From: JAQUGA01 sp038210985 | GTDB taxonomy: Bacteria > Bacteroidota > Bacteroidia > Bacteroidales > WCHB1-69 | Reading direction: 5' to 3' | Assembly: GCA_038210985.1 (NCBI GenBank) | Contig: JBBQWB010000002.1 | Location: 1-64,000 of the forward strand | Length of the DNA: 64,000 nucleotides | Shown: one piece after another, positions 45,608-54,176 of the stretch | Layout of the letters: every line of letters starts with the position of its first letter | How positions within the stretch are numbered: the stretch's first letter is position 1 | Notes under the pieces: generated by a model | Seen by the model: only the letters and a program-made list of their open reading frames with translations | Database searches by the model: none | Told to the model about the DNA's origin: nothing | Made by a program: the position numbers and the translations under genes

Positions 45608-46849
45608 ATGAATAAAGTTCTTAAGTTTTCATTAAAAATACTCTATATACCTCTATTTATCGTTACTTTATTATTAACATGGCAGTCTATATTATATATA
45701 TTGTCGCCAATTTATACTTTTTTGACACCTGTCCCTTTTAATGGTGTTAAAATATATAATCCATACCAAAACACCGATTCCACAAAATGGTTAAAAGGTA
45801 ATTTTCACATGCATTCCGATGCTTGGTCGGTTTTTGCCGATGGCAGAAAAAATAATAAAGATTCCGTATTAAGAAAGTACAAAACACTCAATTATAATCT
45901 AATATCATTATCCGACTATCAAAAAGTGTCAAAACTGGATGACCCTAATTGCAATATTATCACTTCGTACGAACATGGTTTTAATATTAAAAAAACCCAT
46001 CAATTATCCATAGGTGCTGAGCGTGTTTTGTGGAAAGATTATGTTTTTTATCAAGATATAAACCACAAACAAAATATAATTTATTTGTTAAAGGAAAATT
46101 GCAAAGTGCTTTGTTTAAATCATCCTCGAATGATGAATTCGTACACTTCGGATGACTTAAAGCAACTTAGAGGTTACCAGTTGTTTGAAGCCATGAATCA
46201 TTTGCGGTTTTCTGTTGATTTGTGGGACACCGTTTTAAGTGCCGGAATTCCATCTTTTATATTGGCAAGCGACGATTGCCATGACATATATAACCCAACT
46301 TTGTTTGGGCGTTGTTGCACTTTTATTCAAACTGATTCTTATAATTCTGATTCCATTTTGAATAATTTACAAAAAGGCAAAGCTTATGGTGTTGAACTAG
46401 CAATGCCATCCGAAGATATTTATGTGAGAGCCGAATATCACAAAAATATTCCACGACTTCATCGCATTGATTTAATTGGAGACACTTTAATAAAAGTTCA
46501 GACCGACAGACCGGCTAAAATGTTCTATTTTATTGGACAAAATGGCGTTTTAAAAGATTCGGTTCAAAATTCGAGCATTGCAGAATACGTTTTCAAGAAA
46601 AATGATACATACATTAGAACAGAAATAATTTTTGACGACTATACACGATTGTTATTAAATCCGTTATTTAGGTATCAAAACAAAGATGTGTTTAACTTAG
46701 TTAATCCAATTAATAAAGAAGCAACGATAATAAAAAGAATAACTTACTTCACCTTAATTGGATTTATAATATTTCTATTTTTAATGGCAAAACGCTATTT
46801 TAAAAAAAAGAAAAAGCAAAGCAACGATTCTAAAAGCAATGCCGTCTAA
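45608..46849 (+). CDS. Membrane-bound PHP-domain phosphoesterase-like protein
   Basis: 413 residues. There is an N-terminal transmembrane segment (about 8-40) and a C-terminal one (about 375-395) followed by a very basic tail (KRYFKKKKKQSN). Between them is a PHP-like domain: HxH in GNFHMHSDAWSVFADG near 65, an acidic position in SYEHG, NHPRMMN, and a terminal DDCHDI metal-ligand pair. PHP enzymes are metal-dependent phosphoesterases, and the metal ligands look kept; the substrate is unknown. Topology suggests a periplasmic catalytic domain. Gene 1 of a likely operon with an ECF sigma factor (17 nt gap) and a CHU_C membrane protein. Confidence 0.8.
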   Translation: MNKVLKFSLKILYIPLFIVTLLLTWQSILYILSPIYTFLTPVPFNGVKIYNPYQNTDSTKWLKGNFHMHSDAWSVFADGRKNNKDSVLRKYKTLNYNLISLSDYQKVSKLDDPNCNIITSYEHGFNIKKTHQLSIGAERVLWKDYVFYQDINHKQNIIYLLKENCKVLCLNHPRMMNSYTSDDLKQLRGYQLFEAMNHLRFSVDLWDTVLSAGIPSFILASDDCHDIYNPTLFGRCCTFIQTDSYNSDSILNNLQKGKAYGVELAMPSEDIYVRAEYHKNIPRLHRIDLIGDTLIKVQTDRPAKMFYFIGQNGVLKDSVQNSSIAEYVFKKNDTYIRTEIIFDDYTRLLLNPLFRYQNKDVFNLVNPINKEATIIKRITYFTLIGFIIFLFLMAKRYFKKKKKQSNDSKSNAV

Positions 46850-46866
46850 TAAAAACAGTGATTGAA

Positions 46867-47385
46867 ATGTTAAAAGATGAAAACCTCATAAAAGAATGTT
46901 TGAAAAACAATCGTGTAGCACAAAAGGAGTTATACGACAAATATTCATCTAAATTAATGGGGGTTTGCATTCGCTACACAAATTCTAAGGAAGATGCTGA
47001 AGATATGTTGATTGAAGGGTTTACGTTGATATTCCAAAAGCTGTCGATGTTTAAAGGAGATGGGTCGTTTGAAGGCTGGATGAAAAGAATTATGATTAAT
47101 AATGCGATAAGTCATTTTCGAACAAACAGTAAATACCGATTTCATAAAGACATTGAAGAAGTGTATAATGAAATTGAAAAACAGGAATCAATAATAGAAA
47201 AAATGGAAGCTCAACGTATAATGAAACTCGTAAATTCAATGCCCAAAGGGTATCGAATGATTTTTAATTTATACGCTGTAGAAGGATATACCCATCGCGA
47301 AATTGCGGATAAACTTGATTTGTCAGAAGGAACTTCTAAATCACAATTTTCAAAAGCCCGAAAATGGCTACAAAACAGACTATAA
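46867..47385 (+). CDS. ECF RNA polymerase sigma factor
   Basis: 172 residues from ATG 46867; a GTG at 46858 would add three residues. Sigma2 region YDKYSSKLMGVCIRYTNSKEDAEDMLIEGF and FEGWMKRIMINNAISHFR, sigma4 region YRMIFNLYAVEGYTHREIADKLDLSEGTSKSQFSKAR. No anti-sigma of the FecR type is nearby; the next gene starts one base past its stop (TAATATG) and encodes a membrane protein with a cytoplasmic N-terminus, a candidate cognate anti-sigma factor. Confidence 0.92.
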   Translation: MLKDENLIKECLKNNRVAQKELYDKYSSKLMGVCIRYTNSKEDAEDMLIEGFTLIFQKLSMFKGDGSFEGWMKRIMINNAISHFRTNSKYRFHKDIEEVYNEIEKQESIIEKMEAQRIMKLVNSMPKGYRMIFNLYAVEGYTHREIADKLDLSEGTSKSQFSKARKWLQNRL

Positions 47386-47386
47386 T

Positions 47387-48283
47387 ATGAACAAATTGAC
47401 GGAAAATAATATTATTGATGCACTAAAAAACTTTACCGAAACTCCTTCGGACAAGTGCTGGAATAGTATTGCCAATAATTTACCGCCAGTTGCTCCTCAA
47501 ATTCCTAACGCTGTACAAAATCCTTCAAACGGATTTAGTCATTTTTTTGGAAGTATCGCCGGAAAAGTAATTTTGGCAGTTGTTGCCATTGCTACCGTTG
47601 CTACCATCATTACGGTAATAAATAACAATGAAAAACCGAATGTTGCAAACCAGCCCAAAATTGAAAAACCAGCTATCGTTTCCGATACGAATGCTACAAT
47701 CGTAGAAATAAAAGAACCTGCTTCTACAAAACCTTTGGTTGTTAATGCACTTGAAAATTCCCCCTCATCACAACAAACAGAAAAAATTGATAATAATTCA
47801 AATCACACAAACCATACTGTTTTAAAGGAACAAAGTTCGCCAATTAGCGTTGCTCAAGTATCGCCAAAAGTTAATACAAAACCAATAATAAAAACAAGCG
47901 AACCAGAAGTTTCTAAGGTAAACAATACCGAGATAACAAACGAATTGACGGAAACTCCAGAAATTGAGGAAACAACCCTCCAAATTAAAAACAGTACTAT
48001 TTTGCAGGAAGGTTTTAATTTTGACTTATTAAAACGGCCAAATGTTTTTACTCCAAATGGCGATGGATATAACGATTACTTAGTTTTCGAAAACATTGAA
48101 TTGTTTCCTAAAAATCGCCTGATTATTATTAATTCAAACAGTGTAAAAATATTTGAACAAAATCAATATAATAATACTTGGGATGGAAGCAATGCTCCCG
48201 ATGGAGTATATTTTTACATCCTCGAATTAAACAATGGTCAAAAAACGATTTCGATATACGGAAGCGTTCAAATTTTAAGATAA
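47387..48283 (+). CDS. Membrane protein with CHU_C C-terminal domain, candidate anti-sigma factor
   Basis: 298 residues from ATG 47387 (an in-frame start at 47303 lies inside the sigma gene). Cytoplasmic N-terminus (about 1-55: ENNIIDALKNFTETPSDKCWNSI), one transmembrane helix (about 57-78: IAGKVILAVVAIATVATIITVI), a low-complexity Ser/Thr/Glu linker (about 80-210), then a gliding-motility-associated CHU_C domain (about 210-298: RPNVFTPNGDGYNDY ... SIYGSVQILR). There is no cleavable signal peptide, so the CHU_C domain should lie in the periplasm while the N-terminus stays inside. The operon partner is an ECF sigma factor. The anti-sigma role is inference; a RsiW-type zinc motif is absent. Confidence 0.85.
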   Translation: MNKLTENNIIDALKNFTETPSDKCWNSIANNLPPVAPQIPNAVQNPSNGFSHFFGSIAGKVILAVVAIATVATIITVINNNEKPNVANQPKIEKPAIVSDTNATIVEIKEPASTKPLVVNALENSPSSQQTEKIDNNSNHTNHTVLKEQSSPISVAQVSPKVNTKPIIKTSEPEVSKVNNTEITNELTETPEIEETTLQIKNSTILQEGFNFDLLKRPNVFTPNGDGYNDYLVFENIELFPKNRLIIINSNSVKIFEQNQYNNTWDGSNAPDGVYFYILELNNGQKTISIYGSVQILR

Positions 48284-49174
48284 GTCAGTTTTCTTTAGCC
48301 CTAAACCCTGAACTAAAATCCCTCCAATTATTAACATTAATCCAATTACGGAGCTTATGTGAATTTGCTCGTTTAATATGATTGCAATAAATATTAAGGA
48401 TAAAAAAGGTGAAAGAAAAACAAAACGACTCACACTTGCCGATGACTTAGAAGTTGTTAACGCCAATTGCCAAAGCAAAAAAGGAATACTCATTTCAAAT
48501 AATCCAACATATACTCCTGCCCAAATTGCTTCTGTGTGTTTTAAAGTAAACCCAGAATTGTAAAAAAGAGCCAAAAAAAGAGTGAAAATAAAGCCAGTAC
48601 TAAAACCAATAAATAATTGTAGAGATGAATTTACGGATGTTTTCAGGTTTAAAATCCAATAAAAAGCCCAAACAACGGAGCTGATAATTGCCAAAAAAGT
48701 TCCAAAACCATTTACAAATTCAATATCCGCAAATTGACCTTTTGTTGCAATTAAAACCACTCCAACAAAGCAAATTAAAATAGAAGGAATGTCGAATTTT
48801 AGCACTTTTTGTTTTAAAAAGATAATAGAAAAAACAACCAGCATGATGGGCCAAGTATAGTTTAAAATTAAGGCATCTTGGGCTGGAAGTAATTCGTATG
48901 CTTTAAAAAGAATCAAGTAATATAAAAATGGATTTAAAATGCCTTTAAACATTAATAATCCAAATGTTTTTTTGTCTAGATGCTTGATTTTAAATATTTG
49001 TCCATTCCATATAATGACAATTAAAAGAGAAATTGAAGCAACAAAACTCGAAATTGCAAGGAGCATTAAAAAGCTCATTTCGGATAATGCAATTTTAAAA
49101 GCCGTTGCCACCGTTGACCAACAAACTACTGCCATTAAAGCATACACTATGGATCTGTCAACTCTAAATTTCAC
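48275..49174 (-). CDS. EamA/DMT-superfamily transporter
   Basis: 299 residues, ten membrane helices in two EamA repeats (first about 5-140: VYALMAVVCWSTVATAFKIAL, ILNYTWPIMLVVFSIIFLKQKV; second about 150-290: FLSPFLSLIFIAIILNEQIHISSVIGLMLIIGGILVQG). It is a drug/metabolite exporter-type permease of unknown substrate. Its 3' end overlaps the convergent CHU_C gene by 9 nt, with no terminator between them. Confidence 0.9.
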   Translation of the reverse strand: MKFRVDRSIVYALMAVVCWSTVATAFKIALSEMSFLMLLAISSFVASISLLIVIIWNGQIFKIKHLDKKTFGLLMFKGILNPFLYYLILFKAYELLPAQDALILNYTWPIMLVVFSIIFLKQKVLKFDIPSILICFVGVVLIATKGQFADIEFVNGFGTFLAIISSVVWAFYWILNLKTSVNSSLQLFIGFSTGFIFTLFLALFYNSGFTLKHTEAIWAGVYVGLFEMSIPFLLWQLALTTSKSSASVSRFVFLSPFLSLIFIAIILNEQIHISSVIGLMLIIGGILVQGLGLKKTDLS

Positions 49175-49192
49175 GAATGCTAATTCAATGGT

Positions 49193-51205
49193 TTATAAAT
49201 ACTTTTTCAACTCATTTATACTATCCCGTAATTTTGCTGCATCTAAAAAATTAAGTTCTTTAACTGCAGCGTCCATCTCTTTTTGCAAGCGTTTCATCTC
49301 TTTTTGAAGTTGTGGTTTCGATTTGAATTTCAATCCACTTTCTTCGGCAGCTAAGGATGGATGATTTGTGGTTCCATACTCTTTTTGCTTTTCTTGTTTT
49401 CGATTGGTACTAGAAGCTCCTAAATGCGACTCCAGTGATTTATGTATAGATGTGGGAGTAATATTGTTTTTAATATTGTATTCAATTTGTTTTTCTCGTT
49501 TTCGCTGTGTTTCGTCCATTGTTTTTTGCATCGAACGAGTAATTTTATCGGCATAAAAAATCACTTTGCCATTAACATTTCGTGCTGCTCTGCCTGCCGT
49601 TTGAGTTAAGGAGCGTTCGGAACGCAAAAAGCCCTCTTTGTCGGCATCTAAAATTGCAACCAACGAAACTTCGGGTAAATCCAAGCCTTCTCGCAATAAA
49701 TTCACACCCACAAGCACATCTATAGCTCCCGAACGCAAATCTTGAAGAATTTCAACCCTGTCTAAGGTAATAACATCCGAATGAATGTATTTGGCAGAAA
49801 TGTTTAACCGAAGTAAATATTTCGACATTTCTTCTGCCAAACGCTTGGTTAATGTAGTAACTAAAACTCGACCACCTTCCTTTACTACTTTTTCAATTTC
49901 CTCCAATAAATCATCCACTTGATTTTGGCAAGGACGAATTTCAATTACTGGATCGAGTAAACCAGTTGGACGAACAATTTGTTCCACCACAACACCACCA
50001 CTTTTTTCGAGTTCGTAATCAGCAGGGGTAGCACTTACGTAAATAAATTGTTTAATCATCGACTCGTATTCGTCAAAAGTCAACGGACGATTATCCATAG
50101 CTGCTGGCAATCGAAAACCATAATCTACTAAATTTATTTTTCGGGAACGGTCGCCACCATACATAGCTCTAATTTGAGAAATGGTAACATGGCTTTCGTC
50201 CACTACGGTAATAAAATCATCTGGGAAAAAGTCGATTAAGCAAAAAGGACGAGTTCCAGGAGCCCTGCGGTCAAAATACCTTGAATAATTTTCAATTCCC
50301 GAGCAATATCCCAGCTCTCTTATCATTTCAATATCGTAGGTTACTCTGTCTTCTAAACGCTTTGCTTCTAGTGGTTTTCCAATTTCGGTAAAATAATCTA
50401 CCTGGGCTTTTAAATCAATTTGAATTTCGCGTAAAGCCACTTCAATCATTTCCTGTGAAGTAACAAACATATTTGCCGGATAGATACTTAAACTGTCATT
50501 TTTGCCAATATTGTATCCTTTAGATGGTTCAAACGATTCGATGGATTCAATTTCGTCATCCCAAAAAACAAAGCGATAAGCCACGTCGGAATATGCAGGA
50601 AAAACATCCACTGTATCTCCTTTAACCCTGAAATTTCCAGGTTTAAAAATCGCTTCGGTTCTTGAATAAAGACTATTTACTAAGTCGAGTAGCAGTTTGT
50701 TGCGTGGATATTTTTGTCCAACTTGAATGCTAATAACGTTTTTTCTAAAATCATCGGGATTACCAATGCCATAAATGCACGAAACAGAGGAAACGATAAT
50801 AACATCTCGGCGACCCGAAAGCAACGAAGTGGTTGCACTTAATCTCATTTTTTCCAATTCCTCGTTTATCGAAAGATCCTTTTCAATATAAGTATTGGTG
50901 GTTGGAAGAAATGCTTCGGGCTGATAATAATCGTAATATGAAACAAAATACTCTACTGCATTTTCGGGGAAAAAATTTTTGAATTCACTGTAAAGTTGGG
51001 CAGCCAATGTTTTATTATGGCTCATAATTAAAGTTGGACGATTAATCCTTTCAATTACATTAGCAATGGTAAATGTTTTTCCCGAGCCGGTTACTCCCAA
51101 TAAGGTTTGATGACGATCGTTACGCAATATTCCAGCAACTAATTGCTCGATGGCTTCTGGCTGATCACCTGTTGGTTTATAATCCGAAATTAATTTAAAA
51201 TTCAA
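49193..51205 (-). CDS. uvrB: Excinuclease ABC subunit B
   Basis: 670 residues, full length. Helicase motif I GVTGSGKTFTIANV, beta-hairpin YYDYYQPEAFLPTTNTYIE, motif II DESHVT, motifs V/VI VLVGVNLLREGLDLPEV and QTAGRAARNVNGKV, and a C-terminal UVR domain (KEMDAAVKELNFLDAAKLRD). UvrB verifies damage and, with UvrA and UvrC, incises DNA in nucleotide excision repair. It starts 17 nt after the EEP gene on the minus strand, which suggests one transcription unit. Confidence 0.97.
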   Translation of the reverse strand: MNFKLISDYKPTGDQPEAIEQLVAGILRNDRHQTLLGVTGSGKTFTIANVIERINRPTLIMSHNKTLAAQLYSEFKNFFPENAVEYFVSYYDYYQPEAFLPTTNTYIEKDLSINEELEKMRLSATTSLLSGRRDVIIVSSVSCIYGIGNPDDFRKNVISIQVGQKYPRNKLLLDLVNSLYSRTEAIFKPGNFRVKGDTVDVFPAYSDVAYRFVFWDDEIESIESFEPSKGYNIGKNDSLSIYPANMFVTSQEMIEVALREIQIDLKAQVDYFTEIGKPLEAKRLEDRVTYDIEMIRELGYCSGIENYSRYFDRRAPGTRPFCLIDFFPDDFITVVDESHVTISQIRAMYGGDRSRKINLVDYGFRLPAAMDNRPLTFDEYESMIKQFIYVSATPADYELEKSGGVVVEQIVRPTGLLDPVIEIRPCQNQVDDLLEEIEKVVKEGGRVLVTTLTKRLAEEMSKYLLRLNISAKYIHSDVITLDRVEILQDLRSGAIDVLVGVNLLREGLDLPEVSLVAILDADKEGFLRSERSLTQTAGRAARNVNGKVIFYADKITRSMQKTMDETQRKREKQIEYNIKNNITPTSIHKSLESHLGASSTNRKQEKQKEYGTTNHPSLAAEESGLKFKSKPQLQKEMKRLQKEMDAAVKELNFLDAAKLRDSINELKKYL

Positions 51206-51222
51206 TGTATCCTCCGAACTTG

Positions 51223-52359
51223 CTATTCGTATTTTTTAATGTATGTATAAATAGGGTAGTGGTCTGAAGCTTTTAAAGAATTTACTGTTTTATAGCCCCT
51301 ACTTTCAAAAATTTTATCATGAAGAATATAATCAATTCTAAATGAAGGCATTTTGCCATTGTAGGTTTGTCCAAAACCTCTTCCAGAAGACACAAAAGCA
51401 TCAATTAAGTTTTTTGAGATAAGTTGCGTAGCATAGGAGCAAGGAGTGTCGTTAAAATCGCCACAAACTATTACAGGATAAGGCGATTGACGTATGTGTG
51501 CATGTAGCATTTCGGCTTGATTTGCTCGTAGAAGATATGCTGATTTTAATTTTTGCAACATTTTCTTTGAATCTTTTGCAAATTCAGAATTTAACAAATC
51601 TTCGTTTTTTTCACTGTCGGTCGAGGTAAACATAAAATCCTCTTTGTTTAGTTTAATCGATTGTAAATGTGCATTATACACTCTAATAGTGTCCGTTTTC
51701 ACTACAATGTCCGAAAATATAGCCGAATTATGTGTTATGTTTTTAAAAATAATAAACCCCGAGTTGATAATAGGATATTTAGAAAACATTGCAATTCCGT
51801 AATGATGAATGTTTTTTACAAAAGGAAAATATTCATAATAATGTTTTGTTTTTAGGATAGATGTAAGCGAATCGCGGGTTACAAAATGATTTTCGCTATC
51901 GTAAAAGTATTCCTGCAAGCATAACACATCGGGCTGAGATTCGTTAATAAAATCAAAAATTTTATTTCGATTTGTGAAATTATAGGACCAGTCTTTGTTG
52001 CAATTGTATAAATCAAAAAGCTTTACATTATACGACATTACTTTAAGATATTCGCTTTTAAAATCACCAATTGGCTTTCCGGCAACTTGAAAATATTTAC
52101 TAACAAAACCATATCCTATTATAATGGCAATGAAAGAATATAAGGAAGTACGAATATTGCGGATAATCCAATAAGGTATAAACAGTAAATTTAGAACAAG
52201 AAAAATTGGATATGAGAGTCCGAAGAAAGCTAAAATCCAAAATTTTTCGGGGCTAACTCGAGCGGATAAATAGGATAATAACAAAAGGCCTACTGCAACA
52301 ATGTTGGCTATAAAAACAATTTGATCGAGTAAGTTTGTTTTATTTTTTTTATCAAACAT
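51223..52359 (-). CDS. Membrane-anchored endonuclease/exonuclease/phosphatase (EEP) family protein
   Basis: 378 residues. Three N-terminal membrane helices (about 12-95), then an EEP domain (about 105-378) with metal and catalytic motifs SYNVKLFDL, LQEYFYDSE, VICGDFNDTPCS and a final KASDHYPIYTYI. Family members are phosphodiesterases or nucleases. The membrane anchor suggests action on the periplasmic side, possibly on phospholipid or nucleotide substrates. Flanked by uvrB and two rhomboid genes on the same strand (gap 4 nt to the rhomboid). Confidence 0.85.
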   Translation of the reverse strand: MFDKKNKTNLLDQIVFIANIVAVGLLLLSYLSARVSPEKFWILAFFGLSYPIFLVLNLLFIPYWIIRNIRTSLYSFIAIIIGYGFVSKYFQVAGKPIGDFKSEYLKVMSYNVKLFDLYNCNKDWSYNFTNRNKIFDFINESQPDVLCLQEYFYDSENHFVTRDSLTSILKTKHYYEYFPFVKNIHHYGIAMFSKYPIINSGFIIFKNITHNSAIFSDIVVKTDTIRVYNAHLQSIKLNKEDFMFTSTDSEKNEDLLNSEFAKDSKKMLQKLKSAYLLRANQAEMLHAHIRQSPYPVIVCGDFNDTPCSYATQLISKNLIDAFVSSGRGFGQTYNGKMPSFRIDYILHDKIFESRGYKTVNSLKASDHYPIYTYIKKYE

Positions 52360-52363
52360 TTTT

Positions 52364-53299
52364 TTAATTTCTATTACTTGATTTAAACAAGAACTCTTTT
52401 TCTTCCTTTGTCAATTTATCGTATCCAAATTTTGAAATATTATCTAAAATAGCATCCATTTTTTTCTGCTTTTCGGCTCTAAGTTTATTATACTCATGGT
52501 CGTTTTTAGGTTTACTAGAAGCGTTAAAATTTGGATACTTTACCTTAAACGGCTTTTTCTTGAATTTTGTTTTAAAAAAAACAGAAATGTTTTTTAAAAA
52601 AGGTTTAGAGTAATATGTTCCAGCAATTAGTCCCCAAAAAGCACCACCTAAATGAGCAATATGTCCGCCTGGATTACCTTTGTCAATACTCAAAATATCA
52701 ATAATTACAAAGGCAATAGCGAGCCATTTAATTTTTACTTCGCCAATCAAAAACATTGGTAATTTATAGTTTGGAACAAACACGGCAACACAGGTTAAAA
52801 TTGCTAAAACTGATGCCGAAGCACCAAGTGCCCTGGAGTTAGAAACGAGCGAACTGAATGCTGGGAAAAAATTAAATGCAACTACATAAAACACTCCGCC
52901 CATAATTCCACCAATAATATAAACCCAAACAAATTGACGGTTTTTAAGGAAACTAAGAAAAATCCTTCCACTAATATAAAGCATCAACACATTAAAAAAG
53001 ATATGCCAAAACGAAACATGAAGAAATTGATATGTAATTAATGTCCAAGGTTTTTGAATTAACTGAGGAATGGATGAAGGCATCATTAGGGCATCAATTA
53101 TTGGAGGAAAATCGCTCGAATTAGGACCTTCAATTTGAAACAAAAAACGATATACACCGCCAAATAATCCAATCACAATGCAAGCTAAAAAAACGCCAAT
53201 ATTTATCATGACAAAACGCGACAGAGCCGATTTAGATTTTATAAACCGCTGTACACCAGTTAAAAAAGATTGTCTATATCCAAAATTTCGATTAAACAT
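52364..53299 (-). CDS. Rhomboid family intramembrane serine protease (GASA-type)
   Basis: 311 residues, about six membrane helices and a basic C-terminal tail of about 70 residues (KTKFKKKPFKVKY, ending KEEKEFLFKSSN). The catalytic Ser lies in LGASASVLAI (GASA in place of GxSG), and His in GHIAHLGGAFWGL. It is expected to cleave transmembrane substrates. The second of two tandem rhomboid genes, 11 nt apart, suggesting a co-expressed pair with different specificity. The tail is a DUF-like extension common in this group. Confidence 0.88.
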   Translation of the reverse strand: MFNRNFGYRQSFLTGVQRFIKSKSALSRFVMINIGVFLACIVIGLFGGVYRFLFQIEGPNSSDFPPIIDALMMPSSIPQLIQKPWTLITYQFLHVSFWHIFFNVLMLYISGRIFLSFLKNRQFVWVYIIGGIMGGVFYVVAFNFFPAFSSLVSNSRALGASASVLAILTCVAVFVPNYKLPMFLIGEVKIKWLAIAFVIIDILSIDKGNPGGHIAHLGGAFWGLIAGTYYSKPFLKNISVFFKTKFKKKPFKVKYPNFNASSKPKNDHEYNKLRAEKQKKMDAILDNISKFGYDKLTKEEKEFLFKSSNRN

Positions 53300-53310
53300 A
53301 GTTTTAAATC

Positions 53311-54168
53311 TTAATTAAAAAATTTATGTCCTGGACGCTTTCGCCAAAACATAATCAAAATAAAACCAAACAACATTCCACCTAAATGAGCAAAATGAGC
53401 AATGCCGTCCGCAGTGCCAGTAACTCCCATGTATAGTTCAATAGCACCGTACCCAATTACAAACCATTTGGCTTTAATAGGTATGAAAAAATAGAGGTAA
53501 ATCATCATGTTTGGGAACATCATGCCAAATGCTAGTAATATTCCAAAAACAGCCCCCGAAGCACCAACTACACTGGGCATATCTAAGTAAAAACTGCGGT
53601 ATAATTGTAAAAATTCAACAGAAGTTTGTAACGCATCTTTATCGTATGGTGTTACGTTAAGTGTTTTAATAGCAACATCAAAATCGTGAAAACTTCGGTA
53701 TATTTCTGGATAATCGGGAGAAATTATAAATTTGTGAGACGATAGAATATAATTAAGTTGGGGATTTGAAGGACTCAATAAAAAAGCATCAATCGAATCT
53801 ATAAAAGGGCTTATTTGAAAATAAAAAACTGCATAATGAGCGAGTCCGGCACCAATTCCGGTAAAAATATAAAAGAATAAAAATCGTTTTGGCCCCCAAA
53901 AATTTTCAATTGCCGAACCGAACATCCATAGAGCAAACATATTGAAAAGAATATGGGTAAAATCGCCATGCATAAACATATAGGTAAGAAGCTGATAAGG
54001 ACGAAACATATCAGAACCAAAATATTTTAAACTCAAATAATCATATAGATTTATATTGAAACCTTCAGAAAATGTAATCGTTGCTAAAAAAAACAATCCA
54101 TTAATAATAAGTAAGTTTTTTACAACAGTTGGCAAAACCTTAAATCCGCCAGGTGATAACATATTCAT
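53311..54168 (-). CDS. Rhomboid family intramembrane serine protease
   Basis: 285 residues. Catalytic Ser in GASGAVFGILLAF (standard GxSG) and His in AHFAHLGGMLFGF; six helices. There is a long loop (about 120-185) between the early helices (LLSPSNPQLNYILSSHKF). It follows mutL by 8 nt on the same strand and precedes the second rhomboid gene. The order mutL - rhomboid - rhomboid - EEP has the look of a stable transcription unit. Confidence 0.9.
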   Translation of the reverse strand: MNMLSPGGFKVLPTVVKNLLIINGLFFLATITFSEGFNINLYDYLSLKYFGSDMFRPYQLLTYMFMHGDFTHILFNMFALWMFGSAIENFWGPKRFLFFYIFTGIGAGLAHYAVFYFQISPFIDSIDAFLLSPSNPQLNYILSSHKFIISPDYPEIYRSFHDFDVAIKTLNVTPYDKDALQTSVEFLQLYRSFYLDMPSVVGASGAVFGILLAFGMMFPNMMIYLYFFIPIKAKWFVIGYGAIELYMGVTGTADGIAHFAHLGGMLFGFILIMFWRKRPGHKFFN

Positions 54169-54176
54169 AGGCTATT

